From Segniliparus sp051660745 (lineage in GTDB: Bacteria; Actinomycetota; Actinomycetes; Mycobacteriales; Mycobacteriaceae), in assembly GCF_051660745.1 (NCBI RefSeq), contig NZ_JBOFQF010000042.1, forward strand, positions 1 to 64,000: 64,000 nt of DNA. The letters run 5' to 3'. The first letter of the stretch is position 1. The number at the start of each line of letters is the position of its first letter. The position numbers were made by a program, and so were the translations under genes. The notes beneath the pieces are model-generated. The model was not told where the DNA came from and searched no databases. It was given only the letters and a program-made list of their open reading frames with translations. Shown here piece by piece: positions 7,185 to 16,113 of the stretch.

Positions 7185-8617
7185 CCGGCCAAAACCCACT
7201 GGAACACGCCGCACACGTACGCCATCGCGGGGATCAGCGACGCGTCCAGGGCGAGCGCGACAAGGCTCACCACTCGACGCACGGGCAGCGAGTAGCCTTC
7301 GGGGTCCGCGAGTTTCGGCCTCGCCGCGACCACCAGCCAGATCGCCGCGACCACGCCGAGCGCCGCGACCATGGCGAGCGCCAACGGCCATGCCCCCGCC
7401 CGGGCGGAGCCTGCCGCGCCGAGCACGCACGCGAGCGCGGGAGCCGTGACGAGCCACGCCTTCGCCGCGACGGCGGCGGGCACTCTGGCGCGCAATGCGG
7501 TGGCGGCGAGCGCGGCGAGCGCCACGTACGTCCCCCATGCGCCGGGCGCCGCCCCCGGCAAGCCCACCGCGCCGACGACCAGCGCGAGGGTCGCGCCCGC
7601 GACCACGCCGGTGTGCAGCGAAGCCGCGAAACGGGCCTTGCGCGGCAGACCGGCGAGGACGCCCTCCTCTGCCGGAGCGGGCAGCGGGTCGCCCGGCGCG
7701 GGCAGATCCGGCAGCGGCAGACGCGCGAGCAGCACCGACAACGACGGCGCGGCGACGGTGGCGGCCAAGCCGAACAGGATCAACGCGCACTGGGCCCCCG
7801 GCGACGAGAGCCCTCCGAGGACCCTGGCGGCAGACACGATCAAGACGGCGAGCGCGAAGGCCGCCGTCCCCGCGAAGAACGCCACAGCGCGCGGGGCCGC
7901 GCCCCGCCGGGCGGGCAGGAGCACGCAGAGCGCCGACCACGCGGCTGCCGCAGCTGCGGCGAGCAGGACGTGCGGGGCGCCGAACACGCCGGGGACTGCG
8001 GCAGCGGCGGCGCACACCACGGCGAGCAAGGCCGCGACGGACAGCGCCACGACGGCGCGCGGCGCGCGGGACCGGGCAAAGAGGCTGGCCGCAACGGCGA
8101 CCGCCGCGACGGCGCCGAGCGCGCACCGCGCGGGCACGCCGCCGCCATGGCGCCACCACGCGGTTGCGACGATCGCGGCGAGCAGCAAGAACACCACCGC
8201 TGTCGAACTGGCGATCCGCTGGACGACATCGGCGCTCCACTCGGGCCCGATACGCGCACCGGCGAGCGCCGCCGCGTCCGCGACATCCTCCACCACGCTG
8301 GCGGCGGCAGGCCCGGCGGGCAACGGCTGCAGCACGAGCACGTCCCCGTCCACGATCCCGACCGCGTCCAGTGTCGCGTCGAGGCTGAACGGCGCGCCGC
8401 CGAGCGGCGCGAGGCTGAGCCGCCTCCCACCGGCTGCCGCCGTGCCTTCGTCCGCCGGTCCCGGCGCGACCAGACGGCGGGTGGCCGGGACGATCTCGCG
8501 CAGCGGCAGGTCGGTCGGCAGCGCCACATCGGCCAGCTTCCCGTCGCCCAGCACGGCCACCCGCACCAACGACGGCGTCCCCTCCCATGTCTGGGCCAGG
8601 GTCGTACCCTCGGTCAT
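7181..8617 (-). CDS. eccD3: ESX-3-type secretion membrane component EccD
   Basis: 478 residues. The N-terminal ubiquitin-like domain (about 10-110; SLVRVAVLGDGKLADVALPT, then IVDGDVLVLQPL) is followed by about eleven hydrophobic helices from residue 150 to the end, the EccD layout. EccD forms the membrane-embedded channel vestibule with EccC and EccB. I chose ATG at 8617 because AGAGG lies five bases upstream; an ATG at 8632 would add five residues. It ends in an ATGA overlap with mycP. Confidence 0.92.
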   Translation of the reverse strand: MTEGTTLAQTWEGTPSLVRVAVLGDGKLADVALPTDLPLREIVPATRRLVAPGPADEGTAAAGGRRLSLAPLGGAPFSLDATLDAVGIVDGDVLVLQPLPAGPAAASVVEDVADAAALAGARIGPEWSADVVQRIASSTAVVFLLLAAIVATAWWRHGGGVPARCALGAVAAVAVAASLFARSRAPRAVVALSVAALLAVVCAAAAAVPGVFGAPHVLLAAAAAAAWSALCVLLPARRGAAPRAVAFFAGTAAFALAVLIVSAARVLGGLSSPGAQCALILFGLAATVAAPSLSVLLARLPLPDLPAPGDPLPAPAEEGVLAGLPRKARFAASLHTGVVAGATLALVVGAVGLPGAAPGAWGTYVALAALAATALRARVPAAVAAKAWLVTAPALACVLGAAGSARAGAWPLALAMVAALGVVAAIWLVVAARPKLADPEGYSLPVRRVVSLVALALDASLIPAMAYVCGVFQWVLAG

Positions 8618-8640
8618 CGAACCTCTTTCCATCTGTCGAT

Positions 8641-9492
8641 CTACATTGCTTCGGCGAACACGTCTTCGGCAAGCGCGGCGAGCGCCGCCGCGATCGCCGC
8701 CGTGGTCCCCGGCGAGAACGTGGAGAGCCACTGGCCGTCGGGAGCCTTGGACGGAGCCACGAGCACCCGGCCCGCCACAGTGTCGAGCACGCCGATCCCG
8801 ATATCCGCCGCTGTTCCAAGACGAGCCGTCTCCGGGTGCGCCGCGCGGTCGGGCGACACGGACGAGATCTCCACGAACGAGCGAGGCCCCGCGAGCATCG
8901 CCGCGAGCGTGTCGCGGGCCTCGTCTGGAAGGTCCAGCCCGGCCAGCACCCGCTGGGCCGGGGCGCCCGCCCGCAACCGCTCGTCCGCCAGGGCTCCGTC
9001 CGCCGTCGGCAGCGAGAACTGCCGGAATGTCGCAGGCTCGGCCCCCGGCAAGCCCGCCGTGAGAACGCTGGCGAGCGTCCTCGGGTGCGCGGGGCCGAGA
9101 TTGGTGAGCGTCACGAGCGCGCCCGCCCGCATGGCGACCACGGTGGAGTCGTCGCGGCAGACGACGACGGTCCGCAGTTGGTCCGCGCGCCCAGTGGGCG
9201 CGGCCGAGCCCGCGCGGACCGTGCGCGCCTCGAAGCTGCCCGTCTCCCCGCGCCGCCGAGCGGCGCACACCGCCCGCACCCATGCCGCGACGCGCTGGTC
9301 GACGTTCCCGTCCGAGTCGAGCACCCCGAGCCCTGCGAGCTCCTGGCGCAGCCCGTCGATGATTTTTCCTGCGACGAGCGGATTGCCGAACGGCTGGGTG
9401 ATCGCGAGCGGCCACGGGTATTCGCCCGCGCCGACCAGATCGGCGACGAGCCAGGCCTGGGCGGCGGTGAGCTCGACCGCGTCAGAGCTCAT
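8641..9492 (-). CDS. espG3: EspG3-like PE/PPE chaperone
   Basis: 283 residues, family ESX-3 EspG (about 295). The protein begins LTAAQAWLVADLVGAGEYPWPLAITQPF in the EspG manner (VELTxxQAWxVxxxxGAGxxPWVLAITxPY) and carries the central RTVVVCRDDSTVVAMR strand region. EspG binds PPE partners of PE/PPE pairs in the cytosol and keeps them soluble until they reach EccC. Its natural client here is the PPE protein encoded 34 kb away, while its PE is in this operon. The ATG directly follows the esxH stop codon. Confidence 0.9.
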   Translation of the reverse strand: MSSDAVELTAAQAWLVADLVGAGEYPWPLAITQPFGNPLVAGKIIDGLRQELAGLGVLDSDGNVDQRVAAWVRAVCAARRRGETGSFEARTVRAGSAAPTGRADQLRTVVVCRDDSTVVAMRAGALVTLTNLGPAHPRTLASVLTAGLPGAEPATFRQFSLPTADGALADERLRAGAPAQRVLAGLDLPDEARDTLAAMLAGPRSFVEISSVSPDRAAHPETARLGTAADIGIGVLDTVAGRVLVAPSKAPDGQWLSTFSPGTTAAIAAALAALAEDVFAEAM

Positions 9493-9780
9493 TCACACCC
9501 ACTTGGCGCCCTCGGCCATATCGCGGGCGTTCATGGAGAGGGTGTTCTGCTCGTGCGAGCTCGCCATCGCCCGGTAGGCCATGACCAGCTCCTCCATGCT
9601 CTGGTTCCACCGGGCCTGCCAGCCCTGGTAGCTGGTCCCGGTGTCGCCCTGCCATGCGCCCGCGAGCGAGGCCTGCTCGCTCGCCACGTCGGAGCCGACC
9701 ACCTGCAGCGTGGCGGCGTAGCCGTTCATCTCGGCGGCCTGCGCGAGCATCGCGGGGTAGGTGTACATGATTTGGGTCAT
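9493..9780 (-). CDS. esxH: WXG100 protein EsxH (TB10.4-like)
   Basis: 95 residues, nearly the length of mycobacterial EsxH (96). The N-terminus MTQIMYTYPAML, the WXG turn (AWQGDTGTSYQGW, residues about 42-54) and the C-terminal ARDMAEGAKWV match TB10.4 closely. It is secreted as a 1:1 helical hairpin heterodimer with EsxG. ESX-3 substrates EsxG/EsxH are required for iron and zinc acquisition in mycobacteria. esxG lies 28 bp upstream. Confidence 0.97.
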   Translation of the reverse strand: MTQIMYTYPAMLAQAAEMNGYAATLQVVGSDVASEQASLAGAWQGDTGTSYQGWQARWNQSMEELVMAYRAMASSHEQNTLSMNARDMAEGAKWV

Positions 9781-9808
9781 TGCGGTGTCCTTCCGAAGAG
9801 TTGCTGGG

Positions 9809-10105
9809 TCAGATGACGTTGTAGCCAGAGGCCGCCGCGGCGAGGTCCTCGGCGACGTAGGTGCTGCTCGCGTCGGCGAGGTTGGCCTGCGCGATGTCCA
9901 AGAGGACGTTCACTTTGGCGGCAGCCTCGACGAACCGGGCGTGCGCGGCCTGGAAGGCGGCGGACGACTCGCCCATGTGGAACGCCTGCGCGCTGATCGC
10001 GGCTTGTTCCGCCTGGGCCATCGTGGCCCGCATCAGCGCGGTCTTGGCGCCGAACGCGGCCTCGGAGGCGATCAATTGGGGGACGTGAGCGTCGAGCAAG
10101 CTCAT
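9809..10105 (-). CDS. esxG: WXG100-family protein EsxG (TB9.8-like)
   Basis: 98 residues. The start MSLLDAHVPQLIASEAAF and the segment AQAFHMGESSAAFQAAHARF are near identical to mycobacterial EsxG (97 residues), as is the downstream KVNVLLDIAQANL. As in EsxG generally, the W of WXG is replaced (FHMGESS region). The C-terminal YVAEDLAAA carries the YxxxD/E export signal that EccC recognises. It forms the secreted heterodimer with EsxH, the next gene. Confidence 0.97.
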   Translation of the reverse strand: MSLLDAHVPQLIASEAAFGAKTALMRATMAQAEQAAISAQAFHMGESSAAFQAAHARFVEAAAKVNVLLDIAQANLADASSTYVAEDLAAAASGYNVI

Positions 10106-10154
10106 GGTGTTTCTCCTTTTCTTGTGGATGCGGTCTCGTGCGGTTTCGGTCTGG

Positions 10155-10460
10155 TCAGATTTCGAGCGCGTAGGCCGCGGCGGCGGCGAGGTCGCCTTCT
10201 TGGTAGCTGAGCCCGGAGTCTGCGACGGCGAGGCTGGAGCCGCCCAGCTCGGCGACGCCGGTGGCGCCGGAGGCCTGCCGCCCGGCCCCGCTGGCGGAAA
10301 GCTCTGCGGCAGCTGTGATCGAGACCGAGTCGATCGCGGGCGGGACGACCGCCGTGACGACCGGGGCCGCGACCACGTGCGCGGCGGCGAGCCGGGCCGT
10401 GATCGCCTCGACGAGCGTGCTTGTGGCGGCCATGCCTTCGGGCAGGGTGCGCAAAATCAT
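10155..10460 (-). CDS. PE-family protein (PE5-like)
   Basis: 101 residues, a short PE protein without extension. MILRTLPEGMAATSTLVEAI has the Pro-Glu at residues 7-8, followed by the helical LTARLAAAH and AAPVVTAVVPPA signature of ESX-3 PE5. The C-terminal SYQEGDLAAAA supplies the YxxxD/E secretion motif. Unlike in mycobacterial ESX-3 loci, no PPE gene follows; esxG comes next after 49 bp, and the likely PPE partner is at 43951-45495. Overlaps the eccC stop by ATGA. Confidence 0.92.
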   Translation of the reverse strand: MILRTLPEGMAATSTLVEAITARLAAAHVVAAPVVTAVVPPAIDSVSITAAAELSASGAGRQASGATGVAELGGSSLAVADSGLSYQEGDLAAAAAYALEI

Positions 10461-13400
10461 CGGCGGCCTTCCTTCCTGTTCTCAGAGCTCTGCGCGTTCG
10501 CGAGCTGGATGAAAGCGGGGACGTCGTCGTCGCCCACCAGCACCGCCCGGCCGGGCGGAAGACGGGAGAAGCGGTGGCCTCGGACCTTGCCGCTGTCGTG
10601 CGGGTTGCCGGAGAGCATGAGGGTCGTCGCCTGCAGGTCGACCAGTCCCCGCAAGAGCGAGTTGGTCATGACCGTGTGCCCCGAGCCTGCGGCCCTTGCC
10701 GTGACGACGACCCGCAGCCCGAGGTCCGCCGCAGAGGCGAGGAGGCCGACGATCCCGGCCCAGGGGCGCTGCCCGATATGCGGCCCGCTGAACGCGGGGG
10801 CGTCGGGGATCTGGTCCGCGTCGTCGATCAGGAGGTAATGCGTCTGTCCTGGGTCTTTCGCCGTGGCGGGGAACCGCCAGTCGCGCAGCTGCTGCGCCGT
10901 GAGGCCAGCGGGCGGGCGGCGTTTCTCCATGAGCGCGGCGAGCCCCAGCATCGCCGGGATGACCCGGTCGAGGTGCGTGGTGTGCTCGTTGTCCTCGAAG
11001 AGCGGCTCGTCCACCAGGCGCAGCCGCCGGTCGACGACGGTGAGCGCGACCTGGTCCGCCCTGCTGTTGTCGCGCACCGACCGGATGATGTGCCGCAGGA
11101 GGGTGGTCTTCCCCGAGCCGCTGTCGCCGAGGACCAGCAGGAGCGGGTGCGCGGCGAAGTCCACCACAGCCGGGGCGAGGTCTTCCTCGCGCAAGCCGAC
11201 GACCACGAGGTCGCGGGCGGGCAGCACGGGTTCGAGCGAGGCGGGTTCGAGCGAGGCAGGCAGGACCCGCACCCGGGGCGCGGCGAGCCCTGGATAACGC
11301 GCGCCCAGCTCGCGCACCGCCTCGGCCACAGCGGCGGTGAGCCCTTCTGCCGAGTCGGCCGTGTCGAGCCTCGGCGCGGCGATGAGGAAGTGCTCCGCCG
11401 CTGTGGTGATCCCCCGGCCCGGCTGGTCCGCCGGGACCGACTCCGCCGGTTTGCGCAGCGCCTCGGGGTCGCGGACGTTGCTGTCGCGAGGGTCGGTGAG
11501 GCGGAGCTCCAGCCGCAGGCCCAGCCCGTCGCGCATCGCGAGGGGCACGTCGAGCCAGTTCGAGACGGTCACAAGGACGTGGATCCCATAGGCCAGCCCC
11601 GAAGTCGCGAGCTCGGAGACCTCGGCGAGCAGCGGGTTCTTCGTGGTGAACTGGTCGGTGTTCGCCCTGCTGAACGCAGTGAGGTCGTCGAGCAGCAGGA
11701 ACACGTCGCCGAATCCGTCCCGAAGGGCGGGCTCGTTGGCTCGGCGCTCGCGGAACTCGTCGACCGAGGCGACCGAGTGGTCGCGGAACAGCTGCCTGCG
11801 TGCGGCGAGCAGTTGGCGCAGCTCCGCGAGTATCCGGCGGACCAGCTCCTCGTCGTGCGGGGAGGCGACCGCCGAGACGTGCGCGAGCGGCGCGAGCGCG
11901 GCGAGCCTGCCGCCGCCGAAGTCGAGGATGTGGAATTGGACGTCCTCCGGGGAGCACGCCGCCGCCCCGGCGAGGACCACGGTCATGAGCGCGCTCGACT
12001 TCCCCGACTTGGGGCCGCCGTGGATCGCGATGTTGCCCGCTGCGGAGGCCGCGTCGAAGACGAGCGGGTCGCGGCGCATGAGGAACGGGCGGTCGATCTC
12101 GCCGATGGGCCAGCGCAGCGGCGCCGCTGGTGCTCCGCCGGTCGCCGACCGGCCGATCAGGCCGCCAAGCGAGATCGGGGCGTCGAGCGGGGCCAGCCAG
12201 AGCTCGGGAGCCTTGGGCCCCAGCTCCGCGAGCTGCTCGCCGATGACGCTGACCAGCTTGCGCGCCCTCGTGAGGGAAGCGGGCACGACTAGCTGCGCAT
12301 GCTGCTCGGCCGGGGCCTCGTCCTGGTCCGGCTCTGCCCATGCGGCGGTGAAGCGTTTCGGCTCGATCGCGGCGTACGGCGCGGCTGCGGCTGCGGCCTT
12401 GGGCGGCTCGTACACCCCGTCGACGTACGAGGCCCGGAATTTGACGGGCGCCGCCCCCGGCGAGGGCACGAAGTAGCCGATGCCTTTGTGCTCTTTGCCC
12501 GATTCGATGTGGTACGCGTCTTCGACCCCGATGACCTGCCGCGAAGCCGCCGCGCTCGCGACTTTCAACCCGATCCGGTACGAGGTGTTCTTGTCGATGT
12601 CCTTGATCCGCCCGATGTCGAGGGTCTGCGAGGCGAAGAGGATGTGGACGCGCAGCGAACGCCCCTTGCGCGCGACCATGTCGAAGAGCTCCGCGTACTC
12701 GGGGTGGTCGGCGAGCATGAGGGTGAACTCGTCCGCCACGACGAAGAGCGTGGGGATCGGCGGGAGGTCGTGGCCGTGCGCGATGGCGTTCTCGTATTCG
12801 GCGACGGAGTTGAACGCGCTCCCCTGCGCCTGCCTGCCCGCCTCGCGCAGCAGCTGCTCGCGGCGGGCGATCTCGCCGCGCAGGGTGTCCGCGAACCGGT
12901 CCGCGAGCGAGCGCTTCTCGGCCATGTTCGAGATGACGGCGACGACCTGCGGGAAATCGCGGAAGATGTCGGCGCCCGCCTCGCCTTTGAAGTCCAGGTA
13001 GATGACGATGAGCCGGTCCGCCGGATGCGTGGCGAGCAGGGAAAGCAGGATCGCCATGATGGTCTGCGACTTGCCGGACCCGGTCATGCCGATCATGAGC
13101 CCGTGCGGCCCCATGCCGCCCTCGGCCTCGTCTTTGAGGTCGAACATGAGCGGCTCGCCCGTGCTCGTGACGCCGATCGGCACCCGGAGCTCGTGCTCGC
13201 GGGGCCTGCTGGCCCAGAGCGAGGTCATGTCCAGGTCGGCGGCGTCGCGGATGCCGAGCAGCGCGGAGAAGCCCGAGGCGTGCGCGCCCGCGCCCCGCGA
13301 GTCCGAGGCGACGGGGCCGGAGTCCCATCGCGCCAGCCGTCGGGCGAGATGCGCCGCCTCCGCCGCGCCAAGCGTGTCGGCTTCCGCGACGAAATCGCGC

Positions 13401-14482
13401 CACATGCCGCGCTCCCACCGCCGCAGGGCGCCGCCTTCTGCCTTGAGGACGAGCCGCGCGGGGTGGTCGGGCTCGTCGTCCGACGGCTCCTGCTCGGCCC
13501 TGCGCACAATGACGACGCCCGCGAGCCCTTCGGGGGGCAGGAGCGTCTCGGGCCGCCAAGCCGGGTCGTCCACGACGACCAGCACATGGCCGAGCGCGTC
13601 GGCGATGAGGCCGGGCAGCGCCGCCGGGTCGGCGGCGAGCCTGCGAGCGGGTCCGAGCCCGTCCGCCTTGCCGGGGATGTCGGTGTGCGGGAGCCATTTC
13701 AGCCACGACCACGCGGGCGATTCGAGCTCGGGGCTCGCTGCGGCGACGGCGAGGACGGCAGGGTCGTGCCAGGTCGTCGCGGCGGCGACCCACGCGGCGA
13801 CAGCCGCGCGGACCTCGTCCGCCGCGCCGTGGACGACGATCTCCTTCGCCTTGGCGAGGTCGATGGCCACCGGAACGCCGCTGAGCTCGCGATGCGCGTC
13901 GAGGAGCGCCGCGAGGCTGGTCTGGCACACCGGCTCGAGGTCTGCCTCTTCGCCGCTCTCGCCGACTCGGAGCGTCGCGGCGGCGGGCACGGAGCCGAAA
14001 CCGACGCGCACGGCGAGGAAGTCCGCGTCGCCGAGGTCTCGCTCCCACTGCCGCCGGGTCCCGACGATCTCGGCGAGCTCGCCGGGCGCCGGGTGCGACC
14101 ATGCGAGCGCCGCGCGTTGCGCGGTCGCGGCAGCCCGGGCTTCGCGGCGGACTCGGGAGAGATAGCGCAGGTAGTCCGCGCGCTCGTCGTCCACTTCGGC
14201 GACCGGCGTCCCCGAGTTCGAGCCTCGGAAGATGCCCGTGGCGGCGAGGAGCAGCACGAACGGGAAGAATAACGTCTGCGGGGTGATCAGGCGCAGCCCG
14301 GTTGCGACCATCGCGACGACCATGCCGACGACGAGGAGGCCGATCACCCACGGCATCGCGCGGCGCATCAGCGAGGGCGGGACGAGCCTTGGCAGCTCGG
14401 GCGGCGGCTCGACCACGATCACCCCGGACCGGGCGGGCGGGGCGGGCAGCCTGCGCTTGGCCTCGAACAGGACACGGGTCAC
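10457..14482 (-). CDS. eccC3: ESX-3-type FtsK/SpoIIIE ATPase EccC
   Basis: 1341 residues, matching EccC3 (about 1330). Two N-terminal membrane helices (about 40-85) precede a DUF domain and three P-loop ATPase domains. Walker A motifs are GMTGSGKSQT (~465), GGPKSGKSSA (~825) and GDSGSGKTTL (~1120); Walker B-like segments are LFVVADEF, VFLLLDDL and YLLIDDAD. The first and third P-loops look canonical and the second is complete. EccC is the motor and substrate receptor of type VII secretion. GTG at 14482 overlaps the eccB stop (GTGA). A perfect 15-bp tandem duplication at 11228-11257 repeats five residues (SLEPA) in the linker before ATPase 3. Confidence 0.95.
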   Translation of the reverse strand: MTRVLFEAKRRLPAPPARSGVIVVEPPPELPRLVPPSLMRRAMPWVIGLLVVGMVVAMVATGLRLITPQTLFFPFVLLLAATGIFRGSNSGTPVAEVDDERADYLRYLSRVRREARAAATAQRAALAWSHPAPGELAEIVGTRRQWERDLGDADFLAVRVGFGSVPAAATLRVGESGEEADLEPVCQTSLAALLDAHRELSGVPVAIDLAKAKEIVVHGAADEVRAAVAAWVAAATTWHDPAVLAVAAASPELESPAWSWLKWLPHTDIPGKADGLGPARRLAADPAALPGLIADALGHVLVVVDDPAWRPETLLPPEGLAGVVIVRRAEQEPSDDEPDHPARLVLKAEGGALRRWERGMWRDFVAEADTLGAAEAAHLARRLARWDSGPVASDSRGAGAHASGFSALLGIRDAADLDMTSLWASRPREHELRVPIGVTSTGEPLMFDLKDEAEGGMGPHGLMIGMTGSGKSQTIMAILLSLLATHPADRLIVIYLDFKGEAGADIFRDFPQVVAVISNMAEKRSLADRFADTLRGEIARREQLLREAGRQAQGSAFNSVAEYENAIAHGHDLPPIPTLFVVADEFTLMLADHPEYAELFDMVARKGRSLRVHILFASQTLDIGRIKDIDKNTSYRIGLKVASAAASRQVIGVEDAYHIESGKEHKGIGYFVPSPGAAPVKFRASYVDGVYEPPKAAAAAAPYAAIEPKRFTAAWAEPDQDEAPAEQHAQLVVPASLTRARKLVSVIGEQLAELGPKAPELWLAPLDAPISLGGLIGRSATGGAPAAPLRWPIGEIDRPFLMRRDPLVFDAASAAGNIAIHGGPKSGKSSALMTVVLAGAAACSPEDVQFHILDFGGGRLAALAPLAHVSAVASPHDEELVRRILAELRQLLAARRQLFRDHSVASVDEFRERRANEPALRDGFGDVFLLLDDLTAFSRANTDQFTTKNPLLAEVSELATSGLAYGIHVLVTVSNWLDVPLAMRDGLGLRLELRLTDPRDSNVRDPEALRKPAESVPADQPGRGITTAAEHFLIAAPRLDTADSAEGLTAAVAEAVRELGARYPGLAAPRVRVLPASLEPASLEPVLPARDLVVVGLREEDLAPAVVDFAAHPLLLVLGDSGSGKTTLLRHIIRSVRDNSRADQVALTVVDRRLRLVDEPLFEDNEHTTHLDRVIPAMLGLAALMEKRRPPAGLTAQQLRDWRFPATAKDPGQTHYLLIDDADQIPDAPAFSGPHIGQRPWAGIVGLLASAADLGLRVVVTARAAGSGHTVMTNSLLRGLVDLQATTLMLSGNPHDSGKVRGHRFSRLPPGRAVLVGDDDVPAFIQLANAQSSENRKEGRR

Positions 14483-15975
14483 TTGGCCGCCTCCGCTTCC
14501 GTCACGCTGTCGTGGGCGAGGAGCGCGTCGGCCCGCGAGAGGGCAGGACCAGCGGCGAGAAGGCGCAGGATCGACCACGGGACTGGCACAGCGGGGCCGC
14601 CCAAGCCGAGGGCCTCGAGCGTTTTCCCGCCCTTGTCGGTCGTGTCGAGGCCGTAGCGGACGCCCGTGTCGGAGACCCAGAACATGGCCTCTCGCGTCGG
14701 GGACGCGGGCTCTTGGCCGACGACTTGGGCGAGGTAGCCCGCGCCGGGCGCGACCACAACGCGATCCGCTGTTCCGGGAGCCCCCGCCGCGACCAGGTCC
14801 ACCGCCCGGTCCGGCGCGACAGCGGGCAGCGCCGCGCCGGAGAGCAGGGCGAGCGTCGAGACTGCCGCCGCCGCAGGCTTCGACCATTTGGCGCACAGCA
14901 CCGGCTCGGCTGCGGGGTCGACGATGCGCACGGGGTCCGCCGGGTACACGGACGTGTCGATCCTGTGGACGACGGGGATGCGGGCGATCTGGTCGGGGGC
15001 CAGCAGCGGCGGGACGGCGAGGCCGTAGGAGTCGGTGTTGCGCAGGATCGCGGCGAGCACCCTCGGGACCGGTTGCAGGCCGTCCTGGAGCACGGCGTAG
15101 TTCTGCGTCCGCCCGTCGAGGGTCCGCGACGCGACGACCGAGCCGACGGGATGGCCAAGGGCGAAGCGGGGCGCCCCGCCCGCGCCAGGGATCGCGGGGG
15201 CGGCGAGCTGCGGCCCTTCGGGGATGACGTCGATCAACGCGTCGGACAACAGGCGCGGCGCGGGCGAGCCGGAGTCGAGGCCCAATGCCGAGGCGACCGC
15301 GTGGTCGTCGAGGTCGACTTCGGCGCGGCGGCCGTCCCAGACGAGCCATGTCGCCGTTCCGGTCCGGGCGAGCACCGCGCGGTCGGCGGGCAGCGCGGCG
15401 GCGCCCTTGTCCGCGGCCGCGCTGTCCGCGACGGCTTGCCCCGCGATCACCGTGACCACGGGCTTTGTGCCGCGCGCGGGTTGCGCCGCCGCGTCGCACA
15501 CTGCCCACTGCGCATCGCGCTCCGGGCTTTGCGCCATGCGCTCTGGCGCTCCGGGGATGCCGAGGACGTTCCCCCTGCGGTACTGGTCCAGCTCGGCTCC
15601 GCGCACCCAAGCGGGATCCTCGGCCCTGCCGACGATGAGCCGGGCGGAGGCGAGGTTGAGCACCGGGTGCACGGTGTCGCCGAGCCGGAGGTACAGCGCG
15701 GCGGTGGCTTTGTCCGCGAGCACGGCGTGCTCCTTGGCCGCGCCGACCGGACTGATCAGCGAGAACACGAAACAGCCCACGACGCCCGCGACGAGGAGCA
15801 GAAGCCCGAGGCCGAACGCTCGGGACTGCGAGCGCAACGGCTCGACCAGCATTCTCGTGTCGTGCAATGCCACGCCCGAGGCGGCGCGGCGGAGCGCGAA
15901 CCGCCAGCCGGTCACCTGGTGCCTGGTCACAAAGCCGCGTCGGAGCTCGGGGCGTTCCCCGACGGCGTGCGACAC
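14479..15975 (-). CDS. eccB3: ESX-3-type secretion component EccB
   Basis: 498 residues. A short cytosolic N-terminus (VTRHQVTGWRFALRRAASG, then LHDTRMLVEPLRSQ) precedes one membrane helix (FGLGLLLLVAGVVGCFVFSL) and a large extracytoplasmic domain with paired Cys. This is the EccB architecture; EccB anchors the periplasmic part of the complex. The annotated start is GTG at 15975, because GGAGG (15984-15980) sits five bases upstream; an in-frame TTG at 15987 is the alternative. It is the first gene of the core operon, with iron boxes just upstream. eccA, normally before eccB, is absent here and found at 42128. Confidence 0.94.
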   Translation of the reverse strand: MSHAVGERPELRRGFVTRHQVTGWRFALRRAASGVALHDTRMLVEPLRSQSRAFGLGLLLLVAGVVGCFVFSLISPVGAAKEHAVLADKATAALYLRLGDTVHPVLNLASARLIVGRAEDPAWVRGAELDQYRRGNVLGIPGAPERMAQSPERDAQWAVCDAAAQPARGTKPVVTVIAGQAVADSAAADKGAAALPADRAVLARTGTATWLVWDGRRAEVDLDDHAVASALGLDSGSPAPRLLSDALIDVIPEGPQLAAPAIPGAGGAPRFALGHPVGSVVASRTLDGRTQNYAVLQDGLQPVPRVLAAILRNTDSYGLAVPPLLAPDQIARIPVVHRIDTSVYPADPVRIVDPAAEPVLCAKWSKPAAAAVSTLALLSGAALPAVAPDRAVDLVAAGAPGTADRVVVAPGAGYLAQVVGQEPASPTREAMFWVSDTGVRYGLDTTDKGGKTLEALGLGGPAVPVPWSILRLLAAGPALSRADALLAHDSVTEAEAAK

Positions 15976-15994
15976 GATGACCTCCAAAGCATGG

Positions 15995-16013
15995 TTAGGC
16001 TTAGCTGAGTTAG
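15995..16013. promoter_or_regulatory. IdeR/DtxR-like iron box 1 upstream of eccB
   Basis: TTAGGCTTAGCTGAGTTAG matches 12 of 19 positions of the IdeR consensus TTAGGTTAGGCTAACCTAA by eye. It overlaps the next box and lies 20 bp upstream of the eccB GTG, so repression by Fe-IdeR is expected, as known for ESX-3 in mycobacteria. Confidence 0.45.
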
Positions 16014-16028
16014 GTAAGCATTACATAA
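16010..16028. promoter_or_regulatory. IdeR/DtxR-like iron box 2 upstream of eccB
   Basis: TTAGGTAAGCATTACATAA matches 14 of 19 consensus positions by eye and has good half-site symmetry at its outer ends. With box 1 it forms a tandem operator over the ESX-3 core promoter. Confidence 0.55.
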
Positions 16029-16065
16029 ATGCCCACCCGAGGCAACTCGCGAGACCGCAGCGACG

Positions 16066-16099
16066 AAAAAGGGCCGGCCCATACGGGCCGGCCCTTTCG
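16066..16099 (-). terminator. Rho-independent terminator of the doxX gene
   Basis: A 13-bp perfect stem AAAGGGCCGGCCC / GGGCCGGCCCTTT with loop ATAC is followed on the minus strand by TTTTT. It lies 17 bp after the doxX stop and insulates it from the ESX-3 promoter. Confidence 0.85.
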
Positions 16100-16113
16100 G
16101 TCAGTCTTCTCGC

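Noticed and set aside
10482..14351. Long Arg/Pro-rich minus-strand frame inside eccC
   Set aside because: It is a shadow frame of eccC with Arg/Ala/Pro-dominated composition; eccC itself shows all expected ATPase motifs.
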